64,000 bases of DNA, taken from NCBI GenBank assembly GCA_014058105.1, contig JACGCM010001011.1, positions 2,237,501-2,301,500 of the forward strand, in the 5' to 3' direction. Below, one piece after another: positions 1 to 10,482 of this stretch. The notes under the pieces were generated by a model that was not told the origin of the DNA, searched no databases, and worked only from the letters and a program-made list of their open reading frames with translations. This DNA is from Kingdonia uniflora (lineage: Eukaryota > Streptophyta > Magnoliopsida > Ranunculales > Circaeasteraceae). Each line of letters opens with the position of its first letter. The stretch's first letter is position 1. The position numbers and the translations under genes are program-made.

Positions 1-175
1 ATTGGAGACCTTGTCCTTCAATAAATTCAGGATAGTACTCGACCTAAGAATTTTGAAAAATTACCAAAAAACTGGGAAGGGCCATATATTGTCAGTGACA
101 AAACTGATAGTGGGACTTACTGGCTAATGACTAAAGATGAAATACAACTCGAATATCCATGGAATACAACCTAAC
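1..175 (+). pseudogene. C-terminal tail of Ty3/gypsy pol (Tat-like)
   Basis: The plus strand reads a gypsy integrase/pol tail: G-D-L-V-L near the start, then N-W-E-G-P-Y at about 75-95 and P-W-N-T just before a TAA near 175. The block G-D-L-V followed by W-E-G-P-Y and P-W-N is the usual end of plant Ty3/gypsy polyproteins. One in-frame stop (TAA at about 22-24) shows decay. The element enters from the left edge. It is followed downstream by minus-strand ORF remnants and then an LTR, the order known for Tat-lineage elements such as Grande and Retand. Lineage is inferred from this layout, not from a full polymerase sequence. Confidence 0.75.
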
Positions 176-268
176 TAAAAATGTTTTATAGATGACAACT
201 GTAACCGTTTTCGACGATTCCAGTACAATTATCTGTACCTTCAATTACATCTTTACTATCGTTATATT

Positions 269-394
269 CATCTTTACTATCTTTACTTAGTATCGATCCA
301 TACTTGATAAGAATGCATCAAAACTAACATTCATCTTTACTATCTTTACTTAGTCTCGATACATACTTGATAAGTATGCGTCAAAACTAGCATT
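269..394. repeat. 63-bp tandem duplication, two units
   Basis: Units at 269-331 and 332-394 both begin CATCTTTACTATCTTTACTT and differ at only a few positions. They lie in the non-coding spacer between the gypsy pol stop and the antisense ORF region (about 176-806). Nothing else in that spacer looks coding. Confidence 0.85.
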
Positions 395-806
395 CAATTC
401 TTCGACAAACACTATCCAATTATAGGATAATCTTATTTTCATTCATCACTTATCGAATAAAACATATCATGTTTTGTTCTTTTCAATCCAAACCCAGATA
501 TCCCTTTGAGGACCAACATCTGGTAATCATTCCAGATACTTGCCATTACATGGCCATCTTTCTATCATCATGAATACTTGCTTCAAAGCAACACTCTGCT
601 ACTATCTACATTCATATTTCACACTATCGATCTTGTCAAATATCAACACTTAATATAAATTTAACAAAAGCTATGCATAAATTAATTTCAAACAAATTCT
701 TTGAAAAACATAAACATCAGCATTCAAGAAACATAGCAAAATATTGTTTCGGTCCTATCGTCCACTTTAACATCTCTCATCAAACAAAATTTTTTTCAAA
801 CATAAT

Positions 807-2894
807 TTACTTTACAGGGGGAGAAACCGCATCATCAACTTTCTCGAATCCACCTGGAGCAATCTCATCCAATATTTCTTTGGGACGAAAACCCTCGGAA
901 ATCATCATCACATGATCCTCGATAACATTCGTCCCACTAGGAACCTTAGGGGTTTCAGGAACTTTGTCTTCCACATCTGATTCGATAAACTCCATGTTCC
1001 CAGTAGCGAGCAACGTTTTGTATTAATCTTTTTTCTCCTCCATCGCCTGGAACTGTCCCCCATAATTGGCCTTTACCTTCTTACATGCATTCATACTGTC
1101 TCGCATAAGTTCTGCCCTCACCTCCTCCATAACTTTACCATGCTCCACCTATATTGCCCTTCAAGCAGCGTTGACCTGCTCCCGCACATCATTCTCGAAG
1201 TTTGTCCTTAGTAAAGTTAAAGCCTCCTTTTTATCTTTGGTGAGGTCGACCCCAATCTTCTCAGCCTGTTTATCCCAAGCTTTCTTTGTATCACAAAGGG
1301 CAACCTCCATCGCATTCCCAGTATCCAGCTTGTACCTATTCAACTTTGTCTCAAGTTTCTTCTTCTCATCGATCAACTCTTCTTTATCCTTCACCATCTC
1401 CTTCTTTATAATCTTGTAAGCAACAAGCTAATTTTTCAGAGTGCCAATAGTGACAATGTGACCTTTGGCCTCGGTCAACAACTCCTTGATCTGTATTACA
1501 TTCATAATATGAGTAATTGAATGAGGTACCAAATTCTTTAATTGAAGCAAAGCAGAAAAATTTCTCACCTTCGACATGTTTCAGTGGCCCTCGCTAAGAA
1601 AAATGATCAAACTTTCTGCCCCAACTAAACAATCATCAACGTCCTCCTCCAGCACTGTCGCCCCAGCCACATAAGCATCCATGATCTTTTGGACCTCAGT
1701 CTCCGACTTCTTGACAAATTTCTTCTTCAACGATTCCGAAGATGCCTTTTTCTTCAGCAGTATGCTCATCAAGGCTAGTGAAGGTCGCCCATCAGGAGTA
1801 TCAATTGTTGTTTTAAATTTAGCCCCCTCCTTGATGGTTGACCTTTAAGAAAGCCTCTTTGGGGATAGAAAAGGAGCAATAACTTGACTAGTCACCCTCT
1901 TCTTTTTTCCTTTCTCCAAAGTTTCTATAAACATTGAATCTCTCTCAGTCATTACAGAATTCGTAGCATACCCCACTAGTGAAGGATTCTCCAAAGGTAA
2001 GCTCACCTCTATAGCTTTTTTGTTCCTTGCAGACATCTTTCCATCAATAACTAGAACCTCTGCCCCTTTTGCCCTCAATCTCTTTAAACTGGCCTCTTAA
2101 AAAAAAGTCTCAACTTCTCTTGATCGATGACGAGGTTATCGATCCAACGGTAGTAACCTTTCCTGATATTATACAGCTTCTCTACTTCGGTCGACCTCCT
2201 ATCAATCTCCTTCAACGTCGTACAAGCACAAAACAACAGTTACACAACAATTTTAGCAATAAATAAATCTAAAACATCGACAATTACGTTACCTAACCAC
2301 AAACCTAGATGAAAAATTTTCTTTTCAGGGGATCCCCTAGATTTTTCTTGTCAAACTCATAATTCCCCAAAACGAGAAGACGTTCATCGCTATACCTCCC
2401 TCCTGTTGAAACCATGTCATAAAAAACTATCTCTTCAAAAACCTTGCCAAATACTGTTATCCTAACTTCTGTAAGTTTTGCTTGAGTGTGCAGTATACAC
2501 ATACATCATCCACTGTGATTAACTCTTCCCCCCTTACCTTTAATCGACTATTTATCACCCCATATACACGAAAAAGGCCATACACGTTTGGGTTCAACTG
2601 ACAAGGTGCAACGTCAAAGAAATTCAACAGCTTCTTCCGATCAACTCGAAGAGGAAGCTTCAAACCCTTTTTAATTTATTCTCGATGAACAAGAATCTCA
2701 CCTAAAGATATTTCCTGATCAGTCATGTCATATTGATATTCATCTAACCTAATATCTTGAGGAATACCATACTTCTTAAAACTCAAAATTTCTCTTATTT
2801 CTTGACCCTCTCCATAACAAGCCTCCTCACCCTCCTCAACATCTTCCTCCCCACCCCTACTACCTGAATATAAGATTCCATTTATTAACAACAA
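807..2894 (-). pseudogene. Antisense ORF (aORF) remnant of Tat-like element, main block
   Basis: Several minus-strand open segments lie end to end: about 2894-2676, 2663-2305, 2078-1845, 1772-1581, 1397-1161 and 1013-807. The 1397-1161 segment is a charged, lysine- and glutamate-rich probable coiled coil. The 1013-807 segment is acidic and proline-rich and contains S-E-G-F. The order (N-terminal part, basic linker, coiled coil, acidic tail) matches the minus-strand block at 40428-42506. Tat-lineage elements are known to carry an extra ORF antisense to gag-pol between integrase and the 3' LTR; its function is unknown. Stops and frame changes mean it is broken. The call rests on position, orientation and the parallel copy, since I recognise no domain. 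Confidence 0.6.
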
Positions 2895-4331
2895 TTAATA
2901 TCTATCATATCTGATACATTATATATGTTCATGTGTTAATATTCATATCGTTGTCGAGTTTCATCTCCAACATGTCATTCTATCATTACTATCATTACTA
3001 TCTGATTGATTTCATTACTATCTGAGTGCACAGTTACTGCATTCAGTTCTCAATACAATATTTCATTAATATTTTTCTACGTCCTATCATCCATTATATA
3101 CTAATGTTTATTATCAAAGTTTAGGAACCTCAGCTTCTCGAATACATTTTGCATGTTTCCTGCCAAAAGAGCCAAGTTCAAAAAATTGATACTTCTCCCT
3201 CTCCAGCATAAAACTCGACCATATCACACATAATCCAGCATTCCATTCGCGAACTCCTCCCAAATTTGGAAATTCCTCCACATTCGCATCGTAAAGACAA
3301 TGACACCCACAAATCATTCTCTACACTCAAGGCCACCCATTTCCAGCAACCTCTCTCTCTCTCAAACACCCTTTAAAACCTTTTTGACATCATCACCACA
3401 ATCAAACACACCATAAACACTTCATCTCGCAACAAATTTCATACAAACCGTAAAATAGTATTTCTCTAATTACTTCCCCTACAACCATCTAAATATAATC
3501 AAATTCCTATACTATCACTAATGTGAATAAATCTACAGAGGGTTTACACAGAATCACTCAATATACAATGAGTAAATAAACAACACTAACCATAAATTTG
3601 TGTTGCCTCGGTATCCCTCTGCTTTGTACATTTTTCCCTTTTAATTAGTAAACTTATCTTCTCTTTCCCAATCGTTAACAGCGATTCAAGTGACGAACAC
3701 AACGTATTCGTACTTGAAGAATTTTTTTTAGAGTTTACAAAATGTGAATAGTTTCCTACCACGGGGCTATTTATAGACCCCACACGACTGTTCATCGCCT
3801 CACTTCGGGACCGTTCAAGTAAATGAGCATAATGCCTTATCCATCTTTTCTCAAAGTCTTTTATTCTTCACCTTCTAAAAGTCAACAAACCCATACAATG
3901 TTGCTCCAAACCGTCCATATCTCTTTGTACATCCTCTGATATATCCATACTCACCAAAGTACAGTCTATTTTATCATAAATATATTGTACATCCATTTCC
4001 TTATACTTCAAAATATTACCTACATGAGCACACCTAGCCATTTTCATTCTATCATTACCTACACACATTTAACCTTATTTACAATTCTCCTATATTCTTG
4101 GGAAGATCTTCAACATAAATTTCAAATTTCAAATTTTATTCGATAAATCAATTACCAACATGTAACATTGTATCAGTAAATTTTATTTAATCATACAAGT
4201 CACAACATATTCGACAACATTTATCATTACAAATATCGACAAGTAAATTTTGACAAACCAAAATCTTTCTATTTCACAGTACAGCGTTTATTCGATCATT
4301 ACAATACCCTATGTTACAAAAGAAATGGTCT

Positions 4332-5513
4332 TCAACAATTCCGGGTAGCAACAGCATCCTCCTCCCTAACTAACAGTTTAGCATGAGTATACAAACTACC
4401 TGCACACTTTGGGGGACTCAAAAGTTGAAGTCGGCAATGAAACAGAAACTCATCTTCCGCATCCTTCGCCTCTGCTTCGCTCATCCCTTCATAACTTGGC
4501 TCCACCAGAACTTCCACTTGAAAATTGATGCACCAGTTTCCAAAGTATCGCCTCATCATTTCTCAATACTTCCCCTGAACGCAATTGAAATGCTCCTTGC
4601 GTGCTTGCGCCCTGGTCTTCACCATTTCCTCAACTCACAATCTCAATTTTTCCAAGTACACAAGGTACTTATAATATAACAAAGTCTCCAGTTAATCTAA
4701 TCCCACATTTATTTACCATTGGAACTTTACACATCCGAGTCAAATCAATCATCCTCAAAATCCATTCTTGGCCCCATACAAAAACAAACTCCAATTCAAA
4801 ATTTATTAACCTCAAGATTCATATACATTTAGAACAATCTATCTCGACATCAAATAAATCGATTACTTATATATTTTTACATTCGACAAACACAATACAA
4901 GATCACAAAAATATTTATTCATAATACCACTCTGTTATATTTTACATTCGACTTTATTCCTTTGATTACATTACATCAGGATACTTTTACTTTCTATTAT
5001 TTGACATGAAGGACTCAGACCTATGTACTTCATTTCACCAGAATCTGACATTTTCTCTGGCAAAAAGGGCAACGATATCCTAAGAAACTCAATAAATCTT
5101 AGGTCAGGGAACTTCTAAATAGAGTTGCTTGTGTGATAAGGTAGCAACAGAAAATTGCATGAAGTTCTTTGGGTCGATAAGATCTGCAGGACGCCCAACT
5201 AGCCTTCGCATAATCATCTTCAATATAGGCAGTGACTACTTCTCAAAACAATCGATGAACTGCAAACTTCTGAAAAAATGACTGACACTAGTTCCAATGG
5301 ATACACCGCATGTAAACGCTCTTTACCTCCACTTTCCTCAATTCTCCCAACCATCAAAACCACCTTTTCAAGATTAAACAACAATAGAGACTTATCACCA
5401 AACTTTACCTTTATATAGTCGTCACACTTACTGTATGCACCCTCCAACCACTTGATATGCCATGTTTGGGGCGACATCTTTCCCATCACGGCTTCAAACC
5501 ATTTATCAAACAA
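4332..5513 (-). pseudogene. Second antisense ORF remnant of Tat-like element
   Basis: Minus-strand open segments at 5513-5220 and 4559-4332 lie closer to the LTR. The first encodes a W-rich stretch (F-D-K-W-F-E-A-V-M, then W-H-I-K-W-L-E). The second contains an acidic E-A-E-A-K-D-A-E-D run and then a C-R-L-Q-L-L stretch. A comparably placed segment at 43884-44129 in the other Tat-like element is also W/L-rich. I infer a second, shorter antisense reading frame or the N-terminal exon of the first. No known domain is recognised. The segments between 2895 and 4331 and between 4560 and 5219 show only short shadow ORFs and AT-rich sequence. Confidence 0.4.
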
Positions 5514-5734
5514 ACAGCAACTTAATCTTTTCCCTTTATTTATAACCCCAACTTCTGAAAATTACGAAATCCAATGTTCTGCATTAAATGCTCATCGGGA
5601 AAAATATGACCAGATTCATTTGACTTTGACCTCGAAAATGATAGAATGAAGACTTGTGCAACATTTGACAACCTCTTCCACTTCCAATGTCTTCTCAACA
5701 CAAGCACAAGTACTTATATCGAGAATGGGGCGAT

Positions 5735-6210
5735 TATAGTAGCATATTTCCCAGGTTTGACAAATATAGGCCAACATAACATAGTCGAAGACAGGTTAGC
5801 ATTCGAGGAGATGCCAGGTCTGCAACCACAAGTTCTCGACCTACAAAAAGTTACCATTGTGCTTGGTTATGAAAAAGCCCTTGGAGATCCGCGAAGTTCG
5901 CCAACTACCCCCAAAATAGGAAACTATTTTTCTTTTTATAAAACTGCATGTATCTCCTATAAATATAGGCAGAGAATAGGTTATTCGGATCCGCAACTTT
6001 ACTATTCATTCATCCTTACATTACTATCACACAATAAAATGTAATAACTAGCAGCCTATTAGATTTACATCAAAATCCTCATCGAGGTCGTGGTTTTTCT
6101 CAACTTTTATTGAGTTTCCTCAAAAAATCTTATTCGTTTAAGCTTATTATTACACCATCCTTACTAAAAGTATTGGCAAAGATTATTCTCCTATAAAATA
6201 TGCCATTTCA
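5735..6210 (+). repeat. LTR of the left Tat-like element
   Basis: A purine-rich tract (GAGAATGGGGCGAT, 5721-5734) precedes a sequence starting TATAGTAGCATATTT and ending near AAATATGCCATTTCA at 6210, an imperfect terminal inverted pair. It contains a TATA-like CTATAAATATAG near 5960 and a GT-rich stretch near 6085-6110 typical of a U5 region. The start resembles TGTAGTAGCC of the LTR at 44490. The first T-A replaces the canonical T-G. Confidence 0.6.
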
Positions 6211-6270
6211 GTATTAATGATGCTTGTCAACCAACACCACTCGCTCATGATGCTTCTCGCACTCTTGGCT

Positions 6271-6810
6271 GAGGGGGGGCGGTTGTAGTGGCATATTCTG
6301 GATCTTGAACCCAAGCCTCAGCTTCGATCATCATACATATGCACGACCTAATCAACATACGATTACATGGCACACTATGGAACAACTACAAAAAAGAGTT
6401 TACTTCTCATTCTTGTCCTCTACATCAACAACTCAATTTAACAAACACTCAATCATCAAAGAAATTATTACAAAACAGAAGGATCAGACCGTTACATAAT
6501 CAATTCAAAGACTCATCAAAATCATATTGTAACGTTTATCATTAAAAGTAATAATGCTCGTCAAGCGGTCATATTATAATACCTAGAAATAAGACCATAA
6601 AACTACATATTAAAGACAGAGAATTCTATGGAGAAACTTTACACAGAACTATCCAGAGCGATCTTTGTAATAGCTAGCCATCATTAATAATATCTCTTTC
6701 TAAACTCTTCAAGAGAGGTCATGGTTTTTAACCTATTCAAAGGCTTTCCACAAGAAATTTCGTGCTGGCAATTACTTGATAGCGCTTTAATTATCTTGGT
6801 GTGAGAGATT
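6271..6810 (+). repeat. Polypurine tract plus second, degenerate LTR
   Basis: A strong polypurine tract (GAGGGGGGGCGG, 6271-6282) is followed by TGTAGTGGCATATTCTGG at 6284, the canonical LTR start of the same family as the LTR just upstream. The stretch AGGTCATGGTTTTTAACC near 6716 parallels AGGTCGTGGTTTTTCTC near 6085. This is a second copy or rearranged duplicate. The right limit is approximate. Confidence 0.5.
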
Positions 6811-6915
6811 AAGTTTGATATACAAAATTAGGTTCTTACAACTATAAAGATAAATTTCTTGTTGTCGGTCTATAATGGTTCAGTCATTGCTTATGATATT
6901 TGGAGATCTTTATTA

Positions 6916-7340
6916 TTATTTTGGAGCTGGAAGTTTGAGATGGGACTTGATCCCAGTATCTCTTCTTTGCTTCCAAGCATTTGACCAACTCATGCATGTT
7001 TTTATAGATATGAAAGAAAGAAGCTCGTCAATACGAAATTCACGAGAGAATCTATCAGCCATGGTTTTTGCTTTATTTAGCTTCCCTGCTTCGATCATAT
7101 GGAGTACCATCCGTATATCAACTGGTCTTTTCCTAGGGTCTTCATCAAGGTAACATAAAGCCGCATGCATGGACTACAATATTTGCTTCCAACTTATCAA
7201 CTTTTCCATCATTCATCAATCTCTTATTTATCATATCATCGTGTTTCTTTTGTTACACTTTTCCCACATAAAGGCATGAAAGGTTCGTTGTTCCAGTATA
7301 GAATTACCAATTTGCCACCCTTGGTGTAATTATCTCTAAA
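6916..7340 (-). pseudogene. Receptor-like kinase C-terminal fragment 1
   Basis: The minus strand encodes the end of a plant receptor-like Ser/Thr kinase. First comes K-R-L-M-N-D-G-K, then, after a frame change, H-A-A-L-C-Y-L-D-E-D-P-R-K-R-P with V-L-H-M-I-E (kinase subdomain XI; the R in K-R-P is the conserved arginine of the C-lobe). A tail A-D-R-F-S-R-E-F-R-I-D follows before the stop. The same tail pattern, R-F-A-N-E-L-R-I-E, is present in the RLK fragment at 14720-15000, so the two are paralogues. The N-lobe and active site are absent here. At least one frameshift near 7170 makes it non-functional. Confidence 0.75.
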
Positions 7341-7512
7341 AGCGATGCCTTTAGAGGCCAATATTATTCTCTTTAAGCAAGTCCATCCCCTCTTATATAT
7401 TACCTACGTGGCCTCTCCTTTGAGCATTCCCAGGAGCTTGGCATTGGCTTTGGCCAATACCACTGCCACGTCATTATCTAACCTAACAGCTCCAAATTTA
7501 TTTTTCTTTGAA

Positions 7513-7638
7513 GTGATGCGGCAGTAAAGTCTTTACCGCCACAATCCAACGGCTAAAAATAAATCACGTAGACTACTTAGTATGAACCACGTCGTTTGAG
7601 TCTAAATATATGCAGCAGCAAAAACTTTACTGCGTCAC
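7513..7638. repeat. Fold-back, MITE-like element
   Basis: The left end GTGATGCGGCAGTAAAG (7513) is an imperfect inverted complement of the right end, whose reverse complement reads GTGACGCAGTAAAG (to 7638). The left arm also contains an internal small palindrome (CAGTAAAGTCTTTACCG). Size (about 126 bp) and AT content suit a MITE. I could not find a convincing target-site duplication, so the superfamily is unassigned. 7639-8076 holds no recognisable gene. Confidence 0.4.
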
Positions 7639-8076
7639 TGGCGGCAGGGGTGGACCTAAGATTCGGCTAGCCCGGACTGTAGCCCGGGGTAACCTTGGTC
7701 CAAACTAAATTTAAATCTTAAATATTAGATGTTTGTATGTATAAAGCGTTTAAAAATAATTATTTTATAGGTGAAAACTGACTAGAATCTTCATTTGGCA
7801 TGCTGATAATTGATTTTCTCTCAACCCTTCAAAGGCAAAGGCTCAAGTCCACCTCCAACATTGATAACTTTGTATGTTTGGTATCTTCATATTGATTGTA
7901 TGCATAAAAATATAGCTTGAAAAAGAAAATGAGGGAAAAAGACTTACATAATCAACCTGACTTTTCCCACTTTCAATTGCTCCTCGGTGATTCGTTTGAG
8001 CTTCGATTCCCTTATAGATAACACAATACTTGTTAAGACGTTTGCACCAATAACTAATAATGCTATTGTAGGACCG

Positions 8077-8298
8077 TCATTCTCCTTCATTAGCCAATTT
8101 GTTGAAATGCTTGAGAACCGATGTCAAAAATGCTTTACCGTCCATGTTAACGCTCTTTATCGTGTTCATGGAGACTTGAGTCCACGCAAGAGCGAGGTTA
8201 GCTTGCTCATGGGTGACCCATTTCCTCTTTCCATCACCATCACTGCCGACCACGTCCTCGAGTTCCTTTTTCGCTTTAATTATTAAGGGCGGTGCCAA
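8077..8298 (-). pseudogene. Myb/SANT-like fragment, possibly a PIF/Harbinger ORF1
   Basis: A 73-codon minus-strand segment contains K-R-K-W-V-T-H-E-Q-A-N-L-A-L-A-W-T-Q-V-S. This pattern of W-T, E-(x)n-L, A-W-x-x-V-S is that of the Myb-like trihelix found in plant PIF/Harbinger ORF1 proteins and related L-A-x-A-W proteins. The expected later aromatic (F-W-x-x-I) is only partly present (K-A-F-L-T-S-V). No transposase is nearby, so this is a stranded fragment or a chance resemblance. 8299-8968 is AT-rich with nothing recognisable. Confidence 0.35.
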
Positions 8299-8968
8299 TT
8301 TCTTCGCTTTCGCTTTGCCTCTCGCTCTAGTAAATTTTGTCCTAACCCTTTTCGACCAAATTATTCAATGTCATTGTCTATTTTAGAGCTTCTAAGCGGG
8401 AAACGGACTCCAAAAGATAACTATAATCTTCAACTTCGCCCTCTCGATCATTTCTTAGTTCATTAAATTAAAAAATATTTTGGAAAAATAAGTAATACTT
8501 AGATAAATTAATAAGTTATTAGCTAGTCGATAAATAAATAAATGATCAATTTATCAATAAATTAAACCCTGCTCAATTAGTCCCGAGGCTATTAATTAAA
8601 AAGAAAAGTATCTTATTTTTGGGTATCCAAACACCCTCTTAACAATATTGTTACCACTACTCTACACAAATAACAAACTGAAAAAAAGTTTATCCGAAAC
8701 TAGAAAAATAATTTAAATTTTTATAGCCATAAGGAGATCTGACTATTAGAGCTCAAAATCCAAAATATAAATGAAAAGTAAAAACTACACCTCATCATAT
8801 TGATTTTTAGAGTAGCTCAATATGAATCTTTCTGTTTGTTGGCCTGTTCCATTGGTCATTGAGCTGGTGCCATTCAAATGTCCATTTCTTCTGGACAACA
8901 TCTGAAAGATTTATAATGGCAGATCCCACATGTTCATTCCAGGGGTAAAAATAGCTATACGATAATGG

Positions 8969-9529
8969 TGTTGGGCCGCTTGTTGCCTTGGTCATTCAAA
9001 CGAGGTTGATAGTCGTTCGAACGACTTTTTGACAACTCCCTGGAATTTTGGCCAAGGAGTCCAAGTCGTTTGAACGACTTCATATTTCGTTCGAATGACC
9101 TTTGTTGAACCCCCTGGAATTTTGGCCCAGACGTAAATTTTGTTCGAACGACTCCATATTTCATTCGAACGAAATCTGGGAACTCTGTTTTTTGTTAGTT
9201 TTTAAACTACTTGATTGCCTCGAGATTTAAGAAATTGTAAAGGATTTCCCTAGTATATAAAGAGAAACTTATCCTTTGAGGGCCATCCTTTGATCAATCC
9301 TTTAGTAAGATAAAATTGGGGAGGATTTCTTGAGTGAGAAATCCTAATTGGGATTGAGTGATTATAATCGGGATCTTGAATAAACTCTTTCTCCCTCTCT
9401 CGCACGGTGGACGTAGGCAATTTGCCGAACCACCTTAAACTTGGTGTTGTGTATATTTCTTTGATTGCGTTTATTTGTGACTAACCCAAATCGAGTTGGA
9501 GTTTTAGCTTCTGGGCTTGCGACTCAACA
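8969..9529 (+). repeat. 5' LTR of copia 1
   Basis: It starts TGTTGGGCC and ends CTCAACA. Between about 9000 and 9175 it has four exact TTCGAA sites, including the perfect palindrome AGTCGTTCGAACGACT at 9011-9026. The phrase CCCTGGAATTTTGGCC occurs twice about 65 bp apart, so the array arose partly by local duplication. A TATA-like TATATAAAG lies near 9255. Confidence 0.9.
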
Positions 9530-9613
9530 ATTGGTGTCAGAACGTGGTTGACTCCTCGGTTATGCACGATTTTGAGGTAACTTAGGGTTTCTCAATTTTA
9601 ATTTGTTTAGTTT

Positions 9614-10482
9614 ATGAAAATTAGAGGAAACATGAGAGACGATGTTGAAGATAGTTTTTCGGTCCCGAAAAGAAATACAACGGTGATGTTCAACAATACA
9701 AAGATTGAAGTTGAAAAATTCGATGGTACAAATAACTTCAACATGTGACGATGCGAAGTTATTGATTCCTTAAGTTAACAAGACTTAGACGAGATATTGG
9801 AGGACAAACTGGATGACATAGATGAGAGTATATGGCGGAAGATGAACAAGAGAGCGTGCGGCTAAATTCGTTCTTCTCTTGCTCAAGACATTAAGTACCT
9901 TGTAATGAATGAAACTTTTGCAAAAAAAAATTGGCGGATTCTAGAGGAGAAGTACTTTGGAAAGAGTATCCAAAATCAACTCATCTTAAAGAGGAAGCTT
10001 TATCGCTTCACTATGAGGCAATGGATTAGTATGTCTGAGCATTTGAATGACTTTAGTAAGTTGTTGGCCGACTTGGCAAATCTTAAAGAGGTAGTTGGGG
10101 ATGAAGATAAGGCCCTATTGTTCTTAAACTCAATTCCAAAAGAATTTGAGCACTTCGTAACGACAATTACTTATAGAAAGAGTTTATTAAAATACACAGA
10201 TGTGACTACGGTCGTAGTAAACCGTGAGTACCGAAGAAAGGAGAAATGAGATACCGATAAGTCTACACCCAAAGTATTAACGGCTTGAGGAAGATCCTCA
10301 TATAAGAAGAAGCTGTTTGGAAACAACTCTCGATAGAAATCTAGAGGTCGTAGGGGAAACTGGAACAATTTGACTAAGAGCCAATGCGCGCTTTGCAAGG
10401 AAACGAGATGTTGGAAAAATGGTTGTCCCGCGCTTAAGAAGAAGAAAGCGGGAAAAATGGGTTCTTCTATGAATTTTGTTTA
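9614..10482 (+). pseudogene. gag of copia 1
   Basis: ATG at 9614 is the first after the primer-binding site. The frame reads a copia gag (UBN2-type) with V-E-K-F-D-G-T-N-N-F near its start and L-N-S-I-P-K-E-F-E-H-F at about 10120-10160, motifs typical of the family. A degenerate CCHC knuckle (C-A-L-C-K-E, then C-W-K-N-G-C) lies at about 10378-10430. Stops at about 9745, 9777 and 10247 interrupt it; the first is TGA at a position where the family has Trp. The product would be the structural capsid protein of cytoplasmic virus-like particles. Confidence 0.8.

Noticed and set aside
1066..1419. Plus-strand Ser/Phe-rich 117-codon ORF
   Set aside because: It is the complement of the charged coiled-coil antisense frame of the Tat-like element. 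Its S/F/L-rich composition is typical of a shadow of Lys/Glu codons.
9530..9545. tRNA gene
   Set aside because: The initiator-Met-like match is only the primer-binding site next to an LTR. No cloverleaf can be formed, here or at the other primer-binding sites.
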